From the NCBI GenBank assembly GCA_017398685.1, contig JAFQFH010000011.1:44613-108612 (forward strand): a stretch of 64,000 nt of DNA. Reading direction: 5' to 3'. Origin of the DNA: Oscillospiraceae bacterium. GTDB lineage: Bacteria > Bacillota > Clostridia > Oscillospirales > Oscillospiraceae. Of the stretch, positions 8,613-17,699 are shown in pieces. Below the pieces are notes generated by a model. That model made no database searches. It saw nothing but the letters and a program-made list of their open reading frames with translations, and had not been told where the DNA came from. Each line of letters begins with the position of its first letter. Within the stretch, counting starts at the first letter, position 1. Position numbers and translations under genes: made by a program.

Positions 8613-8652
8613 CCAACTCAAAACCGCTGCGCTGGGTTTTGAGTTGGTTTTT
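8613..8652. repeat. Palindromic hairpin with CAACTCAAA core, copy 2 (terminator-like)
   Basis: Perfect 13-bp arms 8613-8625 and 8635-8647, a 9-nt loop, then TTTTT. It shares its core with the hairpin at 8409-8436. Together with 8528-8878 it makes up a 350-bp stretch without a gene, which also holds the tRNA-Lys fragments and the HNH promoter. Confidence 0.7.
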
Positions 8653-8667
8653 ATGTTTTGCAGGAAA

Positions 8668-8682
8668 CGAACTCCGGACACC
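8668..8682 (-). repeat. Inverted 15-bp copy of tRNA-Lys T-stem sequence
   Basis: The 15 bases are the exact reverse complement of tRNA-Lys positions 8494-8508 (variable loop into T arm). Identity stops at both edges. Confidence 0.85.
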
Positions 8683-8760
8683 ATATCATTGCCGCGGTGC
8701 CGGAGGCAGCGGGGCAATGCCTTTCAATCCGCCGTAGGCGAAGCCGCCGCTTGCGCGGCT

Positions 8761-8783
8761 TCCGGAGTTCGAATCTCCGCTGG
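8761..8783 (+). repeat. Direct 23-bp copy of the tRNA-Lys 3' region
   Basis: Identical to 8498-8520, the T arm and start of the 3' acceptor strand of tRNA-Lys, 263 bp downstream. Such a tRNA 3'-end duplication is the usual footprint of site-specific integration, or else a decayed tRNA gene. No integrase is present. Confidence 0.85.
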
Positions 8784-8814
8784 TGTTGAAATAAGCAGAA
8801 ATCTTTTAGAATAT

Positions 8815-8843
8815 TTGACACACGTTTTCAGCTGGGATATAAT
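8815..8843 (+). promoter_or_regulatory. Perfect consensus sigma-A promoter of the HNH gene
   Basis: TTGACA (8815-8820), 17-bp spacer, TATAAT (8838-8843): an exact consensus match at optimal spacing, 35 bp upstream of the ATG. Confidence 0.9.
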
Positions 8844-8878
8844 TTTGGCCATCACAAATAAAGGTGTGCTGAAATAAT

Positions 8879-9739
8879 ATGTTAAGTGAGTCTTTCATGT
8901 CGGAATATTACACTTTAACCGCAATTGCGTTTATTCTTCTCTTTATTGCTTTCATTATTGTCGGCCTGTGCTATTTTGTAGATAAAGAGCGCAAGGAAAA
9001 GCAAAGAGGGCTTGTTAAGCAAACCAGTTCCAAATGCCATGATTTGTTTCTTATAAACAAACGTTATAGCTTCCATGAGTTGGAAAAAGAATACACTCTT
9101 TCAAAATTTGTTAACTCTAAATCCCAATTTGATCATTTTGATTCTTTCGGATTTCTAGTAGATGACATTTCCAAGAATTTATTTTGGGCAGAAAGTCTTC
9201 TTAAAAAAGCAAGTGAAAACCGAAAATGGTCAAAAGAATACTGGGCAGAAGTAAAGCAGATAAAAAACACCGCGGATGTTGTCATACAATCATGTGGTAT
9301 GTCTGTTCCTCGCTACACTAAAATAGAGGATGAATTATTTAATAAATTACTTTTGTCTCACTCAACGGATGTTTCTATCCATGTTGTAGTCATATACATA
9401 ACCCCAAAGGGCAGACATCATTATAGAAATGAAGCCGTTTATGACGAGCATGACATAAGAGCCGCCATCGACAAAGCTAAAAACCGTGAGCAGAAAAAGG
9501 CCGAGAGAAAAGACCAGCGCTCGTTGATGACGCCGACGCTCAGATATAAAATACTTCAAAGAGACGGATTTCGCTGTGTTCTTTGTGGTGCATCCAGAAA
9601 CGATGGTGCCATTTTGGAAGTTGACCACATTATCCCGGTTTCAAAGGGCGGTTTAACAACTGAAAGCAATCTTCGAACTCTTTGCCGGGAATGTAACCGG
9701 GGAAAAAGTGATAAGTATGACCCTTACGGTTTTAATTAA
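8879..9739 (+). CDS. Membrane-anchored HNH endonuclease
   Basis: A 286-residue protein with one N-terminal transmembrane helix (about 12-35), a middle region I do not recognise, and a C-terminal HNH nuclease domain (about 218-280). The domain has zinc ligands C233/C236 and C269/C272, the catalytic DH pair 249-250 (VDHIIPVSKGG) and N264, all present. The HNH end resembles McrA/phage-type nucleases. A membrane tether on an HNH domain is less common and is seen in some defence or DNA-uptake contexts. The gene is clearly more AT-rich than its neighbours and follows duplicated tRNA-Lys sequence, so transfer is likely. It has a perfect consensus promoter. A second in-frame ATG (8897) is a possible start. 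Confidence 0.85.
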   Translation: MLSESFMSEYYTLTAIAFILLFIAFIIVGLCYFVDKERKEKQRGLVKQTSSKCHDLFLINKRYSFHELEKEYTLSKFVNSKSQFDHFDSFGFLVDDISKNLFWAESLLKKASENRKWSKEYWAEVKQIKNTADVVIQSCGMSVPRYTKIEDELFNKLLLSHSTDVSIHVVVIYITPKGRHHYRNEAVYDEHDIRAAIDKAKNREQKKAERKDQRSLMTPTLRYKILQRDGFRCVLCGASRNDGAILEVDHIIPVSKGGLTTESNLRTLCRECNRGKSDKYDPYGFN

Positions 9740-9762
9740 ATTTCAGCTCTCAGGGGTGCAGT

Positions 9763-9966
9763 ATGATACGTTTCGACAAGCTTTGGAAAACTATGGAGAA
9801 AAAGGGCGTTTCCACATATACTCTGCGCGAAAGCTGCGGCATAGACAGCAAGACCGTGCGCCGTCTCCGTGCCAATGAGAATATAGAGACAAAGACTCTC
9901 AACAAAATCTGCGCCGCGCTGGACTGCTCTCTTTCCGACATTGCAGAGTATGTGAAAGACGAGTAA
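9763..9966 (+). CDS. Small Cro/CI-type HTH regulator
   Basis: A 67-residue protein that is almost entirely one helix-turn-helix domain of the XRE/HTH_26 type, with recognition region GIDSKTVRRLRANENI and the C-terminal AALDCSLSDIAEYV found in this family. It is likely a DNA-binding repressor. It starts 24 bp after the HNH gene on the same strand, with AGGGGTG before its ATG, and could control that gene or itself. Its base composition is closer to the host than that of the HNH gene. A terminator follows at once. Confidence 0.88.
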   Translation: MIRFDKLWKTMEKKGVSTYTLRESCGIDSKTVRRLRANENIETKTLNKICAALDCSLSDIAEYVKDE

Positions 9967-9974
9967 TAGCACCA

Positions 9975-10006
9975 AAGCCGCCGGGGATCGTCCGGCGGCT
10001 TTTATT
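9975..10006 (+). terminator. Intrinsic terminator after the HTH regulator
   Basis: Ten-bp arms 9975-9984 and 9992-10001 (AAGCCGCCGG/CCGGCGGCTT) followed by a T-rich tract. It may also serve the convergent metallophosphoesterase gene. Confidence 0.85.
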
Positions 10007-10012
10007 ATTTCT

Positions 10013-11260
10013 TCAGTTCACATCAATCTCAAAACTTCTGCTGTCATGTTCAATGGCGGCCATGGTATCAATATACATCTGGGTGAAGCTCTTTTCCTGC
10101 ACCCGCCACAGCTCTATGCCCGCTTGGAGAGCGGCATAGTCGGGCAGCGCACCGGCAAAATAGTCCTGATTGAGTACCGCAAAGGTATCGGAGAGAAGGC
10201 TGACATCCTCTTCGCTCAGAGTTGAGCCTTCAAACATCTCAGCCATCTGCCTGTAGCAGTTGTCGGCAAAGAACTTCCGGCAGTAGGCGGCGAAATCCGT
10301 AAATTCCGGCTCTGTACGTCCCCCGGCCTCGGCCCAGCCGGAAACATCCATCTCCACTGTGCTGTAGCTCAGGTTTTTGCCGTCATACTCAATAAGCCCG
10401 TACTGGCAGGGGGCCACCACTAGAGAGGATGTAACTATCTCGGGGACTGCGCCCTCTTTCACGCTCTGGCTGTGGATATGCCCGCTCAGGTGGCACAGGA
10501 CTCCGTACTGCTCCAAAAGTGCGAGAAGCTCATCGGAATTATAAAGCTCGTAGCCGAAGGACAAAAGCCTATTGTGGGCGTAGAGATTCTGGTGGCTGAC
10601 GGTGATGACCTTATCGCCTGCCGCCTGCGCTTCTTCAAGCTGCTGTTTCAGCCATTCCAGAGTGGGCTTTTTGACGGTTCCCGCGCCGTAGCTGTTGCTG
10701 TCGAGCATGATTATGCGAAGCTCATCCCCGGCCTGTACCGCATAGCTGAAGGTCTGCCCGTCGGAGCTTATGGCAATATCCGGGCCGAAGGGGGCATAGA
10801 GGGATTTGAAGTCTTCAAAGCTGAGAGGCTCCGCCTTCACCGCACCGCCATCAATATAGTTTACGGCATATTCCTTATCCATATCGTGGTTTCCGGGAAT
10901 GGCAAGGATATTTACTCCAAGCTCCTCAAGGGGCGCAATAAGCTTTACAAAATCCTCATGGCTGACTTTGCCGCCGTTCAGGGTCATGTCACCGCTGATT
11001 ATCAGAAAGTCCGGCTTTAGCTGCGCCATTTCATAAACGAAAGCCTCGGCTATCTCACGGGAGATATGGTTCATCTTCCCGTCACCGTTTACGGCCACCT
11101 CATAGATAAGCTCTCCCCCATCAACCAGCTGCGCGGACAAATAGTGCATATCCGTGGCTACGGCTATTTTGATGGCTGCCCCGTCCCCATTGGCAAAGGC
11201 ACCGGGGAAAAGGCCGGACATAAGACACAGTACAAGAAACACCGATATGATTTTCTTCAT
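10013..11260 (-). CDS. Secreted metallophosphoesterase
   Basis: A 415-residue exported calcineurin-like phosphoesterase. The signal peptide covers about residues 1-24 (cleavage after AFA). The dinuclear metal-site motifs occur in order: DMH (in VATDMHYL), GD (in ISGDMTLNGG), GNHD, H in TVSHQN, and GHIH. The family includes phosphatases, nucleotidases and phosphodiesterases, and the substrate cannot be read. The start at 11260 is chosen because CGGAGG precedes it and a normal signal peptide follows; an upstream in-frame ATG would add 27 residues without a ribosome binding site. Being secreted suggests phosphate scavenging or lipid/teichoic acid turnover. Confidence 0.9.
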   Translation of the reverse strand: MKKIISVFLVLCLMSGLFPGAFANGDGAAIKIAVATDMHYLSAQLVDGGELIYEVAVNGDGKMNHISREIAEAFVYEMAQLKPDFLIISGDMTLNGGKVSHEDFVKLIAPLEELGVNILAIPGNHDMDKEYAVNYIDGGAVKAEPLSFEDFKSLYAPFGPDIAISSDGQTFSYAVQAGDELRIIMLDSNSYGAGTVKKPTLEWLKQQLEEAQAAGDKVITVSHQNLYAHNRLLSFGYELYNSDELLALLEQYGVLCHLSGHIHSQSVKEGAVPEIVTSSLVVAPCQYGLIEYDGKNLSYSTVEMDVSGWAEAGGRTEPEFTDFAAYCRKFFADNCYRQMAEMFEGSTLSEEDVSLLSDTFAVLNQDYFAGALPDYAALQAGIELWRVQEKSFTQMYIDTMAAIEHDSRSFEIDVN

Positions 11261-11315
11261 GGCAGGCCTCCGTTCTTTTTCAACTATAATAAATCCATAT
11301 ATCCCCTTTGTAAAG

Positions 11316-11347
11316 AAAAACACGGCTTGCTGTGATGGCAAACCGTG
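11316..11347 (-). terminator. Terminator of carD
   Basis: Ten-bp arms 11321-11330 and 11338-11347 with one mismatch. On the minus strand a TTTTTC run follows. Confidence 0.7.
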
Positions 11348-11353
11348 TAAAGC

Positions 11354-11854
11354 TTATAATTCCTTTTGTACGCCTATGCGGCTTTGTATGTAGGCCTCTA
11401 CCTGAGAAAGCTCAATTTCCAGGGCGGCAGCCAGCTCACCGTGGAGAATGTCCTTGGCCCGCTTCATGGTGGACTCAGCCCGGCTGCTCTTGGTCTTGCG
11501 CTCGCTCATGCGCTCGTGCAGGCCCTTTATAATGGACACAAGGGCTTCACAGCTGTGCTTTTTAAAAAGCTCCTTATAAAAAGCGTCCACATGGTTGAAG
11601 CGGTTATCATGGCAGATTGCAGGCTCGATACCCGGGATACTGTCGATAAATTCCTCCGCCTCACTGCGGCTCATTATGGCGCGCATATAGGCGCCGGATT
11701 CCACGGGAGCGTAGTAGGTACCGCTTCCCACCAGAGGGCGAAGACTGTAATAAAGCTTGTCTTTGGATGCACCGCTCATCTCCAGCGGTGCAATTTTTTC
11801 CACTATGCACACGCCGTTCTCCCCATATACGATTTTATCTCCTACGGAAAACAT
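11354..11854 (-). CDS. carD: CarD/CdnL-type RNA polymerase-binding regulator
   Basis: A 166-residue member of the CarD_CdnL_TRCF family, which binds the RNA polymerase beta subunit through an N-terminal Tudor-like domain and stabilises open complexes. The N-terminus MFSVGDKIVYGENGVCIVEK and the YYSLRPL segment define that domain (about 1-65). The rest is helical with a Lys/Arg-rich patch (MSERKTKSSRAESTMKRAKD) that fits the DNA-binding C-terminal domain. Length is normal. It is single-copy here and monocistronic, with an AT-rich 282-bp region upstream shared with the divergent hemZ. Confidence 0.93.
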   Translation of the reverse strand: MFSVGDKIVYGENGVCIVEKIAPLEMSGASKDKLYYSLRPLVGSGTYYAPVESGAYMRAIMSRSEAEEFIDSIPGIEPAICHDNRFNHVDAFYKELFKKHSCEALVSIIKGLHERMSERKTKSSRAESTMKRAKDILHGELAAALEIELSQVEAYIQSRIGVQKEL

Positions 11855-12136
11855 CCAGAAATACCCCCACTATATTACTGATATCTATATATTACAACAT
11901 TTCTCCGATAATTTCCAATAGAAATTTTAATAATTTCAAAAATTTCTTCCCTATGCGTGGTCCGGAGTAAGCCCAATGTCATGCAAATTTTGCGTCTTTT
12001 TTTTGGCCTTCATCTCTGCTATAATGAAAAAAATTGTTTTACCATATTGTTGCAGCTTTGGTGGCGAATTTATTTCATTTTTTATTGTAATTTCCATGCA
12101 AAGTGGTGAATACATTCAGTTTTGGAGAATTGAAGC

Positions 12137-13612
12137 ATGAGACTGTACCTGAAAGGACATGATTACAAATACGCAGCCGAACAGATAATGCTGACCCTTT
12201 TCCCTCAGGAGAGGCCGGAATATCCACAGGGCAAACCGGAGGGAGACAGGATGGAGCTTGGTCTGAGCGAGGGCAGACGCTATATGACCGCTGCATGCAA
12301 GCTGTGTTTGGGCGGAAAAAAGTACTACGGCAGGGCCGCTGCCGCCCTTGACAAGCTGGACGGGCCGCTGCTGCGCGACCGCTGCTGCCAGAGACTTATA
12401 AAAAACGCCGTATATAAAGCGGCTCTCGCCTCAGGTATAAAGCGCCCGCCCTGGGGTTCGCTGACAGGAGTGCGCCCGGGCAAGCTTTTTGTGCCGCTGC
12501 TGAGCGCAGGCATGAGCGACAGCGAGGCCCTCAGGCAGTTCATGGACAGCTACGATGTGAGTGAGGAGCGGGCAAGGCTTTGTCTGCAAACCAGCAAGGA
12601 GACCATAAAGGTGCGCCAGGGCCTTGAAGCAAAGGATGTCTGTCTTTATGTGGGCATACCCTTCTGCCCCACCCGCTGTGCCTATTGCAGCTTTGTCAGC
12701 CAGTCCGTTGAAAAGAGCATGAAGCTTATTGAGCCTTTTATGGAGGCTTTGTACAAGGAGCTGGAGGCCATAGCAGCGCAGGTGGATGAGCTTGGGCTGA
12801 GGATAATCTCCATCTACTTTGGCGGAGGCACGCCCACCACTCTGTCCGCCTCCCAGCTTGACGGGCTGTGCAGCTTTCTTGGGCGCCGCTTTGACTTAAG
12901 CTCGGTCCGGGAATATACCGTGGAGGCAGGCAGGCCCGACACCATTACTGAGGAAAAGCTTCGGGTTTTGCACCGCCACGGTGTTGACAGGATAAGTGTA
13001 AACCCACAGACCATGAGCGACAAGGTGCTCTACGTCATCGGCAGAAAGCACACGGCGCAGGATATTGTGGAGGCGCTGGAAAAGGTGCGCGGTGTGGGCG
13101 GCTTTGCGGTGAACATGGATCTTATAGCGGGGCTCCCTGCCGACGATGAGGCGGGTTTTGCCGACACACTTGAAAGGGTGCTCGCACTTGAGCCGGAAAA
13201 CATCACCGTACACACCCTGTCGCTGAAAAAAGGTTCCCGCATAAGCCTTGAGGGTGCGGAAATCCCCGACGGCGCTCAGGTTTCCTCCATGCTTGACACC
13301 GCTTATGAAAAGCTCAGCGGCGCAGGCTACGCCCCCTATTATCTCTACCGGCAGAAGTTCATGTCCGGCGGCTTTGAAAATGTGGGCTGGGCAAAGGGTG
13401 AACATATCAATCTTTACAACATATGTATTATGGAGGAGCTTTGCAGCATACTGGCCGCAGGCGGCGGAGGTTCCACAAAGCTCATCCGCCCGGACGAGGG
13501 GCGCAATATCCGCCTCATGGCTCCAAAATACCCGCTGGAATACATACAGAGCATAGAAAAAACCTGCCTCGAAAAGCAGGAGATAGGAAAATTTTACAGG
13601 CAGGAGGAGTGA
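12137..13612 (+). CDS. hemZ: Coproporphyrinogen III oxidase-like radical SAM protein HemZ
   Basis: A 491-residue HemZ-type protein: oxygen-independent coproporphyrinogen dehydrogenase-like radical SAM. The cluster motif CPTRCAYC (C177, C181, C184) is intact. YFGGGTPTTLS is the SAM-binding GGE-equivalent region, and the conserved HemZ element WGSLTGVRPGKL lies near residue 106. The about 165 residues before the radical SAM core are typical of HemZ and distinguish it from HemN and HemW. No other heme gene is in the window, so its physiological role is uncertain. GGAG lies 10 bp before the ATG. The next gene starts 2 bp after its stop. Confidence 0.92.
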   Translation: MRLYLKGHDYKYAAEQIMLTLFPQERPEYPQGKPEGDRMELGLSEGRRYMTAACKLCLGGKKYYGRAAAALDKLDGPLLRDRCCQRLIKNAVYKAALASGIKRPPWGSLTGVRPGKLFVPLLSAGMSDSEALRQFMDSYDVSEERARLCLQTSKETIKVRQGLEAKDVCLYVGIPFCPTRCAYCSFVSQSVEKSMKLIEPFMEALYKELEAIAAQVDELGLRIISIYFGGGTPTTLSASQLDGLCSFLGRRFDLSSVREYTVEAGRPDTITEEKLRVLHRHGVDRISVNPQTMSDKVLYVIGRKHTAQDIVEALEKVRGVGGFAVNMDLIAGLPADDEAGFADTLERVLALEPENITVHTLSLKKGSRISLEGAEIPDGAQVSSMLDTAYEKLSGAGYAPYYLYRQKFMSGGFENVGWAKGEHINLYNICIMEELCSILAAGGGGSTKLIRPDEGRNIRLMAPKYPLEYIQSIEKTCLEKQEIGKFYRQEE

Positions 13613-13614
13613 AA

Positions 13615-14550
13615 ATGGCATACAGCCTTCAGGAGATAAATTTCAGAACCGTTTCCGACCCCAAAGGCTTCATTGAAGAATGCGACGCCCAATATTACTC
13701 CAATGTGGATAAGGCCGCCGCGCTCATTGCCGAAAACCGGAGAAAAAGCCCTATCGTGCTGCTCTCCGGCCCCTCCGGCAGCGGGAAGACCACCACCTCC
13801 ATAAAGCTCTCCGAGGCCCTTGAGCGGCTGGGCATACGTTCCCACTACGTGGGCATGGACGACTATTTCAGGACCCTGAACCCTGCCACCGTCCCCCGCA
13901 CGCCCGAGGGAGAGATGGATCTGGAGTCTCCCCTTTGTCTGGACATGGAGCTTCTCAACCGGCATTTTGAGCAGCTTGCACGGGGTGAGCGGATATTTGT
14001 GCCCAGATACGAGTTTTCACGCAAGATGAGGATACAGGAGCCCTCCAAGTCCATCAGGCTGAAGGACGATGAAATAGTCATATTTGAGGGTATCCACGCT
14101 CTCAACAGCATGATAAGTGACCACCACGAGGATGCCTTCAGGCTGTATATCTCAGCCCGCAGCGATGTTCAGTTCAAAGGGCAGACAGTTTTCAAGCGCA
14201 CATGGTTCCGCCTTGTGCGGCGCACAGTACGCGACGCTCTCTTCCGGGGTTCTGACCCTGCCACCACCATGGCAATGTGGGCAAATGTGCGCCGGGGCGA
14301 GAAGCTCTACATATCCCCCTACAAGAACAAGGCCCACTTCATGTTCGACACTTCCATGGCCTATGAGATCCCGGTATTCAACCGCAGGGCCACGGAGCTT
14401 TTTTCCTCCGTGCCCGAGGGCATAGAGCGCTTTGACGAGCTCAGGGAGGTGCTGCCGGCCTTGCAGCTTTTCGGAGAGATCGACAGTTCTCTTCTCAGAG
14501 AGGATGCACTGCTGCGGGAATTTATCGGTGGCGGAATATATGAATATTAA
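13615..14550 (+). CDS. Uridine kinase-like nucleoside kinase
   Basis: A 311-residue P-loop kinase of the uridine kinase/phosphoribulokinase superfamily. The Walker A loop is GPSGSGKTT (52-60), followed by GMDDYF, the usual substrate-binding Asp region, and the IVIFEGIHAL strand with the Walker B-like acid. The RRTVRDALFRG segment fits the lid. A longer open frame upstream overlaps hemZ, but the ATG at 13615 is right: CAGGAGGAG sits just before it, and it is 2 bp after the hemZ stop, so the two form an operon. Substrate (uridine, cytidine or another) is not certain. Confidence 0.85.
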   Translation: MAYSLQEINFRTVSDPKGFIEECDAQYYSNVDKAAALIAENRRKSPIVLLSGPSGSGKTTTSIKLSEALERLGIRSHYVGMDDYFRTLNPATVPRTPEGEMDLESPLCLDMELLNRHFEQLARGERIFVPRYEFSRKMRIQEPSKSIRLKDDEIVIFEGIHALNSMISDHHEDAFRLYISARSDVQFKGQTVFKRTWFRLVRRTVRDALFRGSDPATTMAMWANVRRGEKLYISPYKNKAHFMFDTSMAYEIPVFNRRATELFSSVPEGIERFDELREVLPALQLFGEIDSSLLREDALLREFIGGGIYEY

Positions 14551-14578
14551 AAAAACGACGGGTTTCCGTCGTTTTTTT
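14548..14578. terminator. Bidirectional intrinsic terminator
   Basis: ACGACGG (14555-14561) and CCGTCGT (14566-14572), flanked by A and T runs, between convergent genes. Confidence 0.88.
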
Positions 14579-15005
14579 ACTCAAGTATCATGCTCACGTG
14601 GGGTATACCGTCTTCAAGATACTCCTGTGAGAATTTTTCAAAGCCCAGCTTTTCGTACATGGGTGCGGCATAGGTCTGGGCCTCGACCCGTATGGTCTTT
14701 GCTCCCAGCTTCTCCCTCGCGGCTTTGATGGCAAGAGACACAACATATGTTCCAAGACCGCAGCGCCTTTTCACCGCTATCACCCGGCCTATCAGCGCCT
14801 CATCCCCGTCTCTGGGGAACACTCTGCAATAGGCCATAAGCTTTCCGTTTTCGTAAAGGCCTATATGATACGCCTTTTTGTCCTCATCGTCCACTTCCTG
14901 ATAGGCGCAGCTCTGCTCCACCACAAATACCGAAACCCGAAGCTTATAAATCTCAAAAAGTTCATCGGCGCTCAGTTCATGGAAAGACTTTATCCTCTCT
15001 TCCAT
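14577..15005 (-). CDS. ElaA-type GNAT acetyltransferase
   Basis: A 142-residue GCN5-related N-acetyltransferase of the ElaA subfamily. The N-terminus KLRVSVFVVEQSCAYQEVDD is the ElaA signature. The acetyl-CoA loop is RRCGLGTYVV (the Q/RxxGxG/A motif), and YEKLGFEKF is motif B. It lies 9 bp downstream of the sensor-kinase-like gene and should share its transcript. The substrate is unknown. Confidence 0.88.
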   Translation of the reverse strand: MEERIKSFHELSADELFEIYKLRVSVFVVEQSCAYQEVDDEDKKAYHIGLYENGKLMAYCRVFPRDGDEALIGRVIAVKRRCGLGTYVVSLAIKAAREKLGAKTIRVEAQTYAAPMYEKLGFEKFSQEYLEDGIPHVSMILE

Positions 15006-15014
15006 TTTCCCACC

Positions 15015-16073
15015 TCAATCCATATACTTTTCCCCGTAATACCGGCTGTCCAGACAGTCAGACAGCTCCATAAGCGCAGTCTTTACTTCAAACTGCTCCT
15101 CTGTACCGCTTCTGAGGCTTACGCCGCCGTTTTTATCCTTCCTGATTGAAACCTTCACCGTGGTGCCATGGCCGGTGCGGCTCTCCAGCAAAAGGGTGCC
15201 GCCGTGCCTCTGGGCAATGACGCGCACAAGGCTCAGCCCCAGTCCTGCACCGCCGTTCATTTCATCCATACCGTAAATATGTCTGTACCTGTCAAAGACC
15301 CGGTGCAATTTATCTCCTTCTATACCACAGCCATCATCGCTTACGGATATCATGGCAAAATCTGCCGTCTCCACAAGGTTCACCGAAACCCGGCTCAGTC
15401 CGCTGCCGTGTACAAGGCAGTTTGAAATAAGGTTTGAAACAAGCTTTTTAAGCTGCGAAGCGTCGGCATTTACGAAAAGACTCTGGGGTGCGTTGAGCGT
15501 AAATTCCACATTCTCCGTAAGGGCGGCCACGCAGTCTATCATGGCCCTGCACATTCCCGCAAGGTCAAAATTCACGGGTGCAAAGCACTCGCCGCCGTTC
15601 TGCCTGTCACGGAGCACGGTGACATTGGACAGCAGCCTGCTCAGCCTCATCTGGCTGCGGCTTATCTCCCGCATATTCTCCAGTATCTCCGCATCCTTCA
15701 GCTCCTCAGCCCGCAGTCTGCACATATCCAGCGCCAGATTAAGCGTCATTATGCTGTTTCTCAGGGAGTAGATAAAGGCATCGTTCAAAAGCTCCGGCTG
15801 TTTTTCGTGCTGTGAGAGGAAGAAAAATTGAAGATTTTCATGTTTTGTGGCTCTGAGTGCAAAACTTCTGCCTGCGCTGCACACGTCAGCCACAAAATTT
15901 GAGGCCTGAGCCTCCGCCACCTCCACACCCATAAGCGCTTTGACGGCTCTGCCCTGGCAGTCCTCTCCCAGTATTTCCTTTGCGGCCGCATTGGCAAAAA
16001 TCAGCCTTCCTCCTCTGGCCGCAGCCACCGCCTCTTTGGTATACGCAAATACATCCATCGGAATTTGCATCAT
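15015..16073 (-). CDS. Sensor histidine kinase-like protein lacking the phosphoacceptor His
   Basis: A 352-residue soluble protein. It has a PAS-like N-terminus (about 1-60, with GGRLIFANAAAKEILG), a helical dimerisation region (about 96-155) and an intact HATPase_c domain: N box N214/N218, G1 DDGCG (246-250), G2 GGAGLGLSL. Where the H box should be, the sequence reads IYSLRNSIMTL, with Tyr102 aligned to the usual His, so trans-phosphorylation of a regulator by the normal route is doubtful. No transmembrane segment is seen. The start at 16073 is chosen from GAGGGAG upstream. It pairs with the ElaA-like gene, not with a response regulator. Confidence 0.82.
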   Translation of the reverse strand: MMQIPMDVFAYTKEAVAAARGGRLIFANAAAKEILGEDCQGRAVKALMGVEVAEAQASNFVADVCSAGRSFALRATKHENLQFFFLSQHEKQPELLNDAFIYSLRNSIMTLNLALDMCRLRAEELKDAEILENMREISRSQMRLSRLLSNVTVLRDRQNGGECFAPVNFDLAGMCRAMIDCVAALTENVEFTLNAPQSLFVNADASQLKKLVSNLISNCLVHGSGLSRVSVNLVETADFAMISVSDDGCGIEGDKLHRVFDRYRHIYGMDEMNGGAGLGLSLVRVIAQRHGGTLLLESRTGHGTTVKVSIRKDKNGGVSLRSGTEEQFEVKTALMELSDCLDSRYYGEKYMD

Positions 16074-16105
16074 TTCGGCGCACTCCCTCTCCCCTGTTTT
16101 TACTG

Positions 16106-16134
16106 ATTTTATCAAAAATATACAAAATATACAA
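16106..16134 (-). promoter_or_regulatory. Promoter of the sensor-kinase-like operon
   Basis: Minus strand: TTGTAT (16134-16129), 17-bp spacer, TAAAAT (16111-16106), about 33 bp upstream of the start. Confidence 0.6.
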
Positions 16135-16208
16135 TAGTCCCTACCACAAAAGCTGTTTTTTTGCAAAATTTTCAGCAATTTTTTGTTCAAAATAACGATG
16201 GTGAAATA

Positions 16209-16238
16209 TTGATTTTTGCTAATATTATATGTTAGAAT
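16209..16238 (+). promoter_or_regulatory. Probable gap promoter
   Basis: TTGATT (16209-16214), 18-bp spacer, TAGAAT (16233-16238). An imperfect inverted repeat, about 16259-16278, lies in the leader and could be an operator. Confidence 0.5.
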
Positions 16239-16321
16239 TTAGCTGTTAAATAAGGCACAATTTTCCTATGGGAAATTTGCATATAAGCTTATTTATAATA
16301 ATTTATTTGGAGGAAATCTAA

Positions 16322-17350
<1,029 letters not shown>

Positions 17351-17385
17351 TTTAATTCTTGCGTAAGCGTTAATCAAACAAAATT

Positions 17386-17416
17386 ATCCCTCTTTCCAAA
17401 AGGAAAGAGGGATTTT
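17386..17416 (+). terminator. gap terminator
   Basis: Twelve-bp arms 17386/7-17397 and 17402-17413 (ATCCCTCTTTCC) with a 4-nt loop and a T-rich tail. Confidence 0.85.
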
Positions 17417-17436
17417 CTTTGTTTTCAGTTATACTT

Positions 17437-17592
17437 TCAGCCTTCCACAAAAAGGTCCTTGCCTGCAAGACAGAGGGGGCACTGAAAATCTTCGGGTACA
17501 TCCTCCCATTTGGTTCCGGGAGCTATGCCCCCCTCAGGGTATCCCTCAACCTCGTTATATTCCCAGCGGCAAGCGTCGCAAACATAAGTCAT
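17437..17592 (-). CDS. Rubredoxin
   Basis: A 51-residue rubredoxin, a one-iron electron carrier, with the four Fe-binding cysteines in two pairs: C5/C8 (VCDAC) and C38/C41 (CPLC). Between them are the family's GYPEGGIAPGTKWEDVPEDF landmarks. The usual CxxCGY is CxxCRW here, a small deviation beside the metal site. The start at 17592 is set by GAGG 8 bp upstream and by family length. It stands alone between gap and an acyltransferase gene. A role in oxygen or peroxide detoxification is likely for an anaerobe, but no partner is adjacent. Confidence 0.93.
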   Translation of the reverse strand: MTYVCDACRWEYNEVEGYPEGGIAPGTKWEDVPEDFQCPLCLAGKDLFVEG

Positions 17593-17699
17593 ATTCAAAT
17601 CCTCCTGTTTTCTTAATCTTGTTTGTGGCTTTAATATACACCAAAGCGCCAAAGTCTTCTGTGACTTTTTCACATAAGATATCAGGCCTTCAATTCCCC

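Noticed and set aside
8755-8790. A second tRNA-Lys gene
   Set aside because: Only the T arm and part of the acceptor strand are present. No anticodon arm or 5' acceptor strand can be formed.
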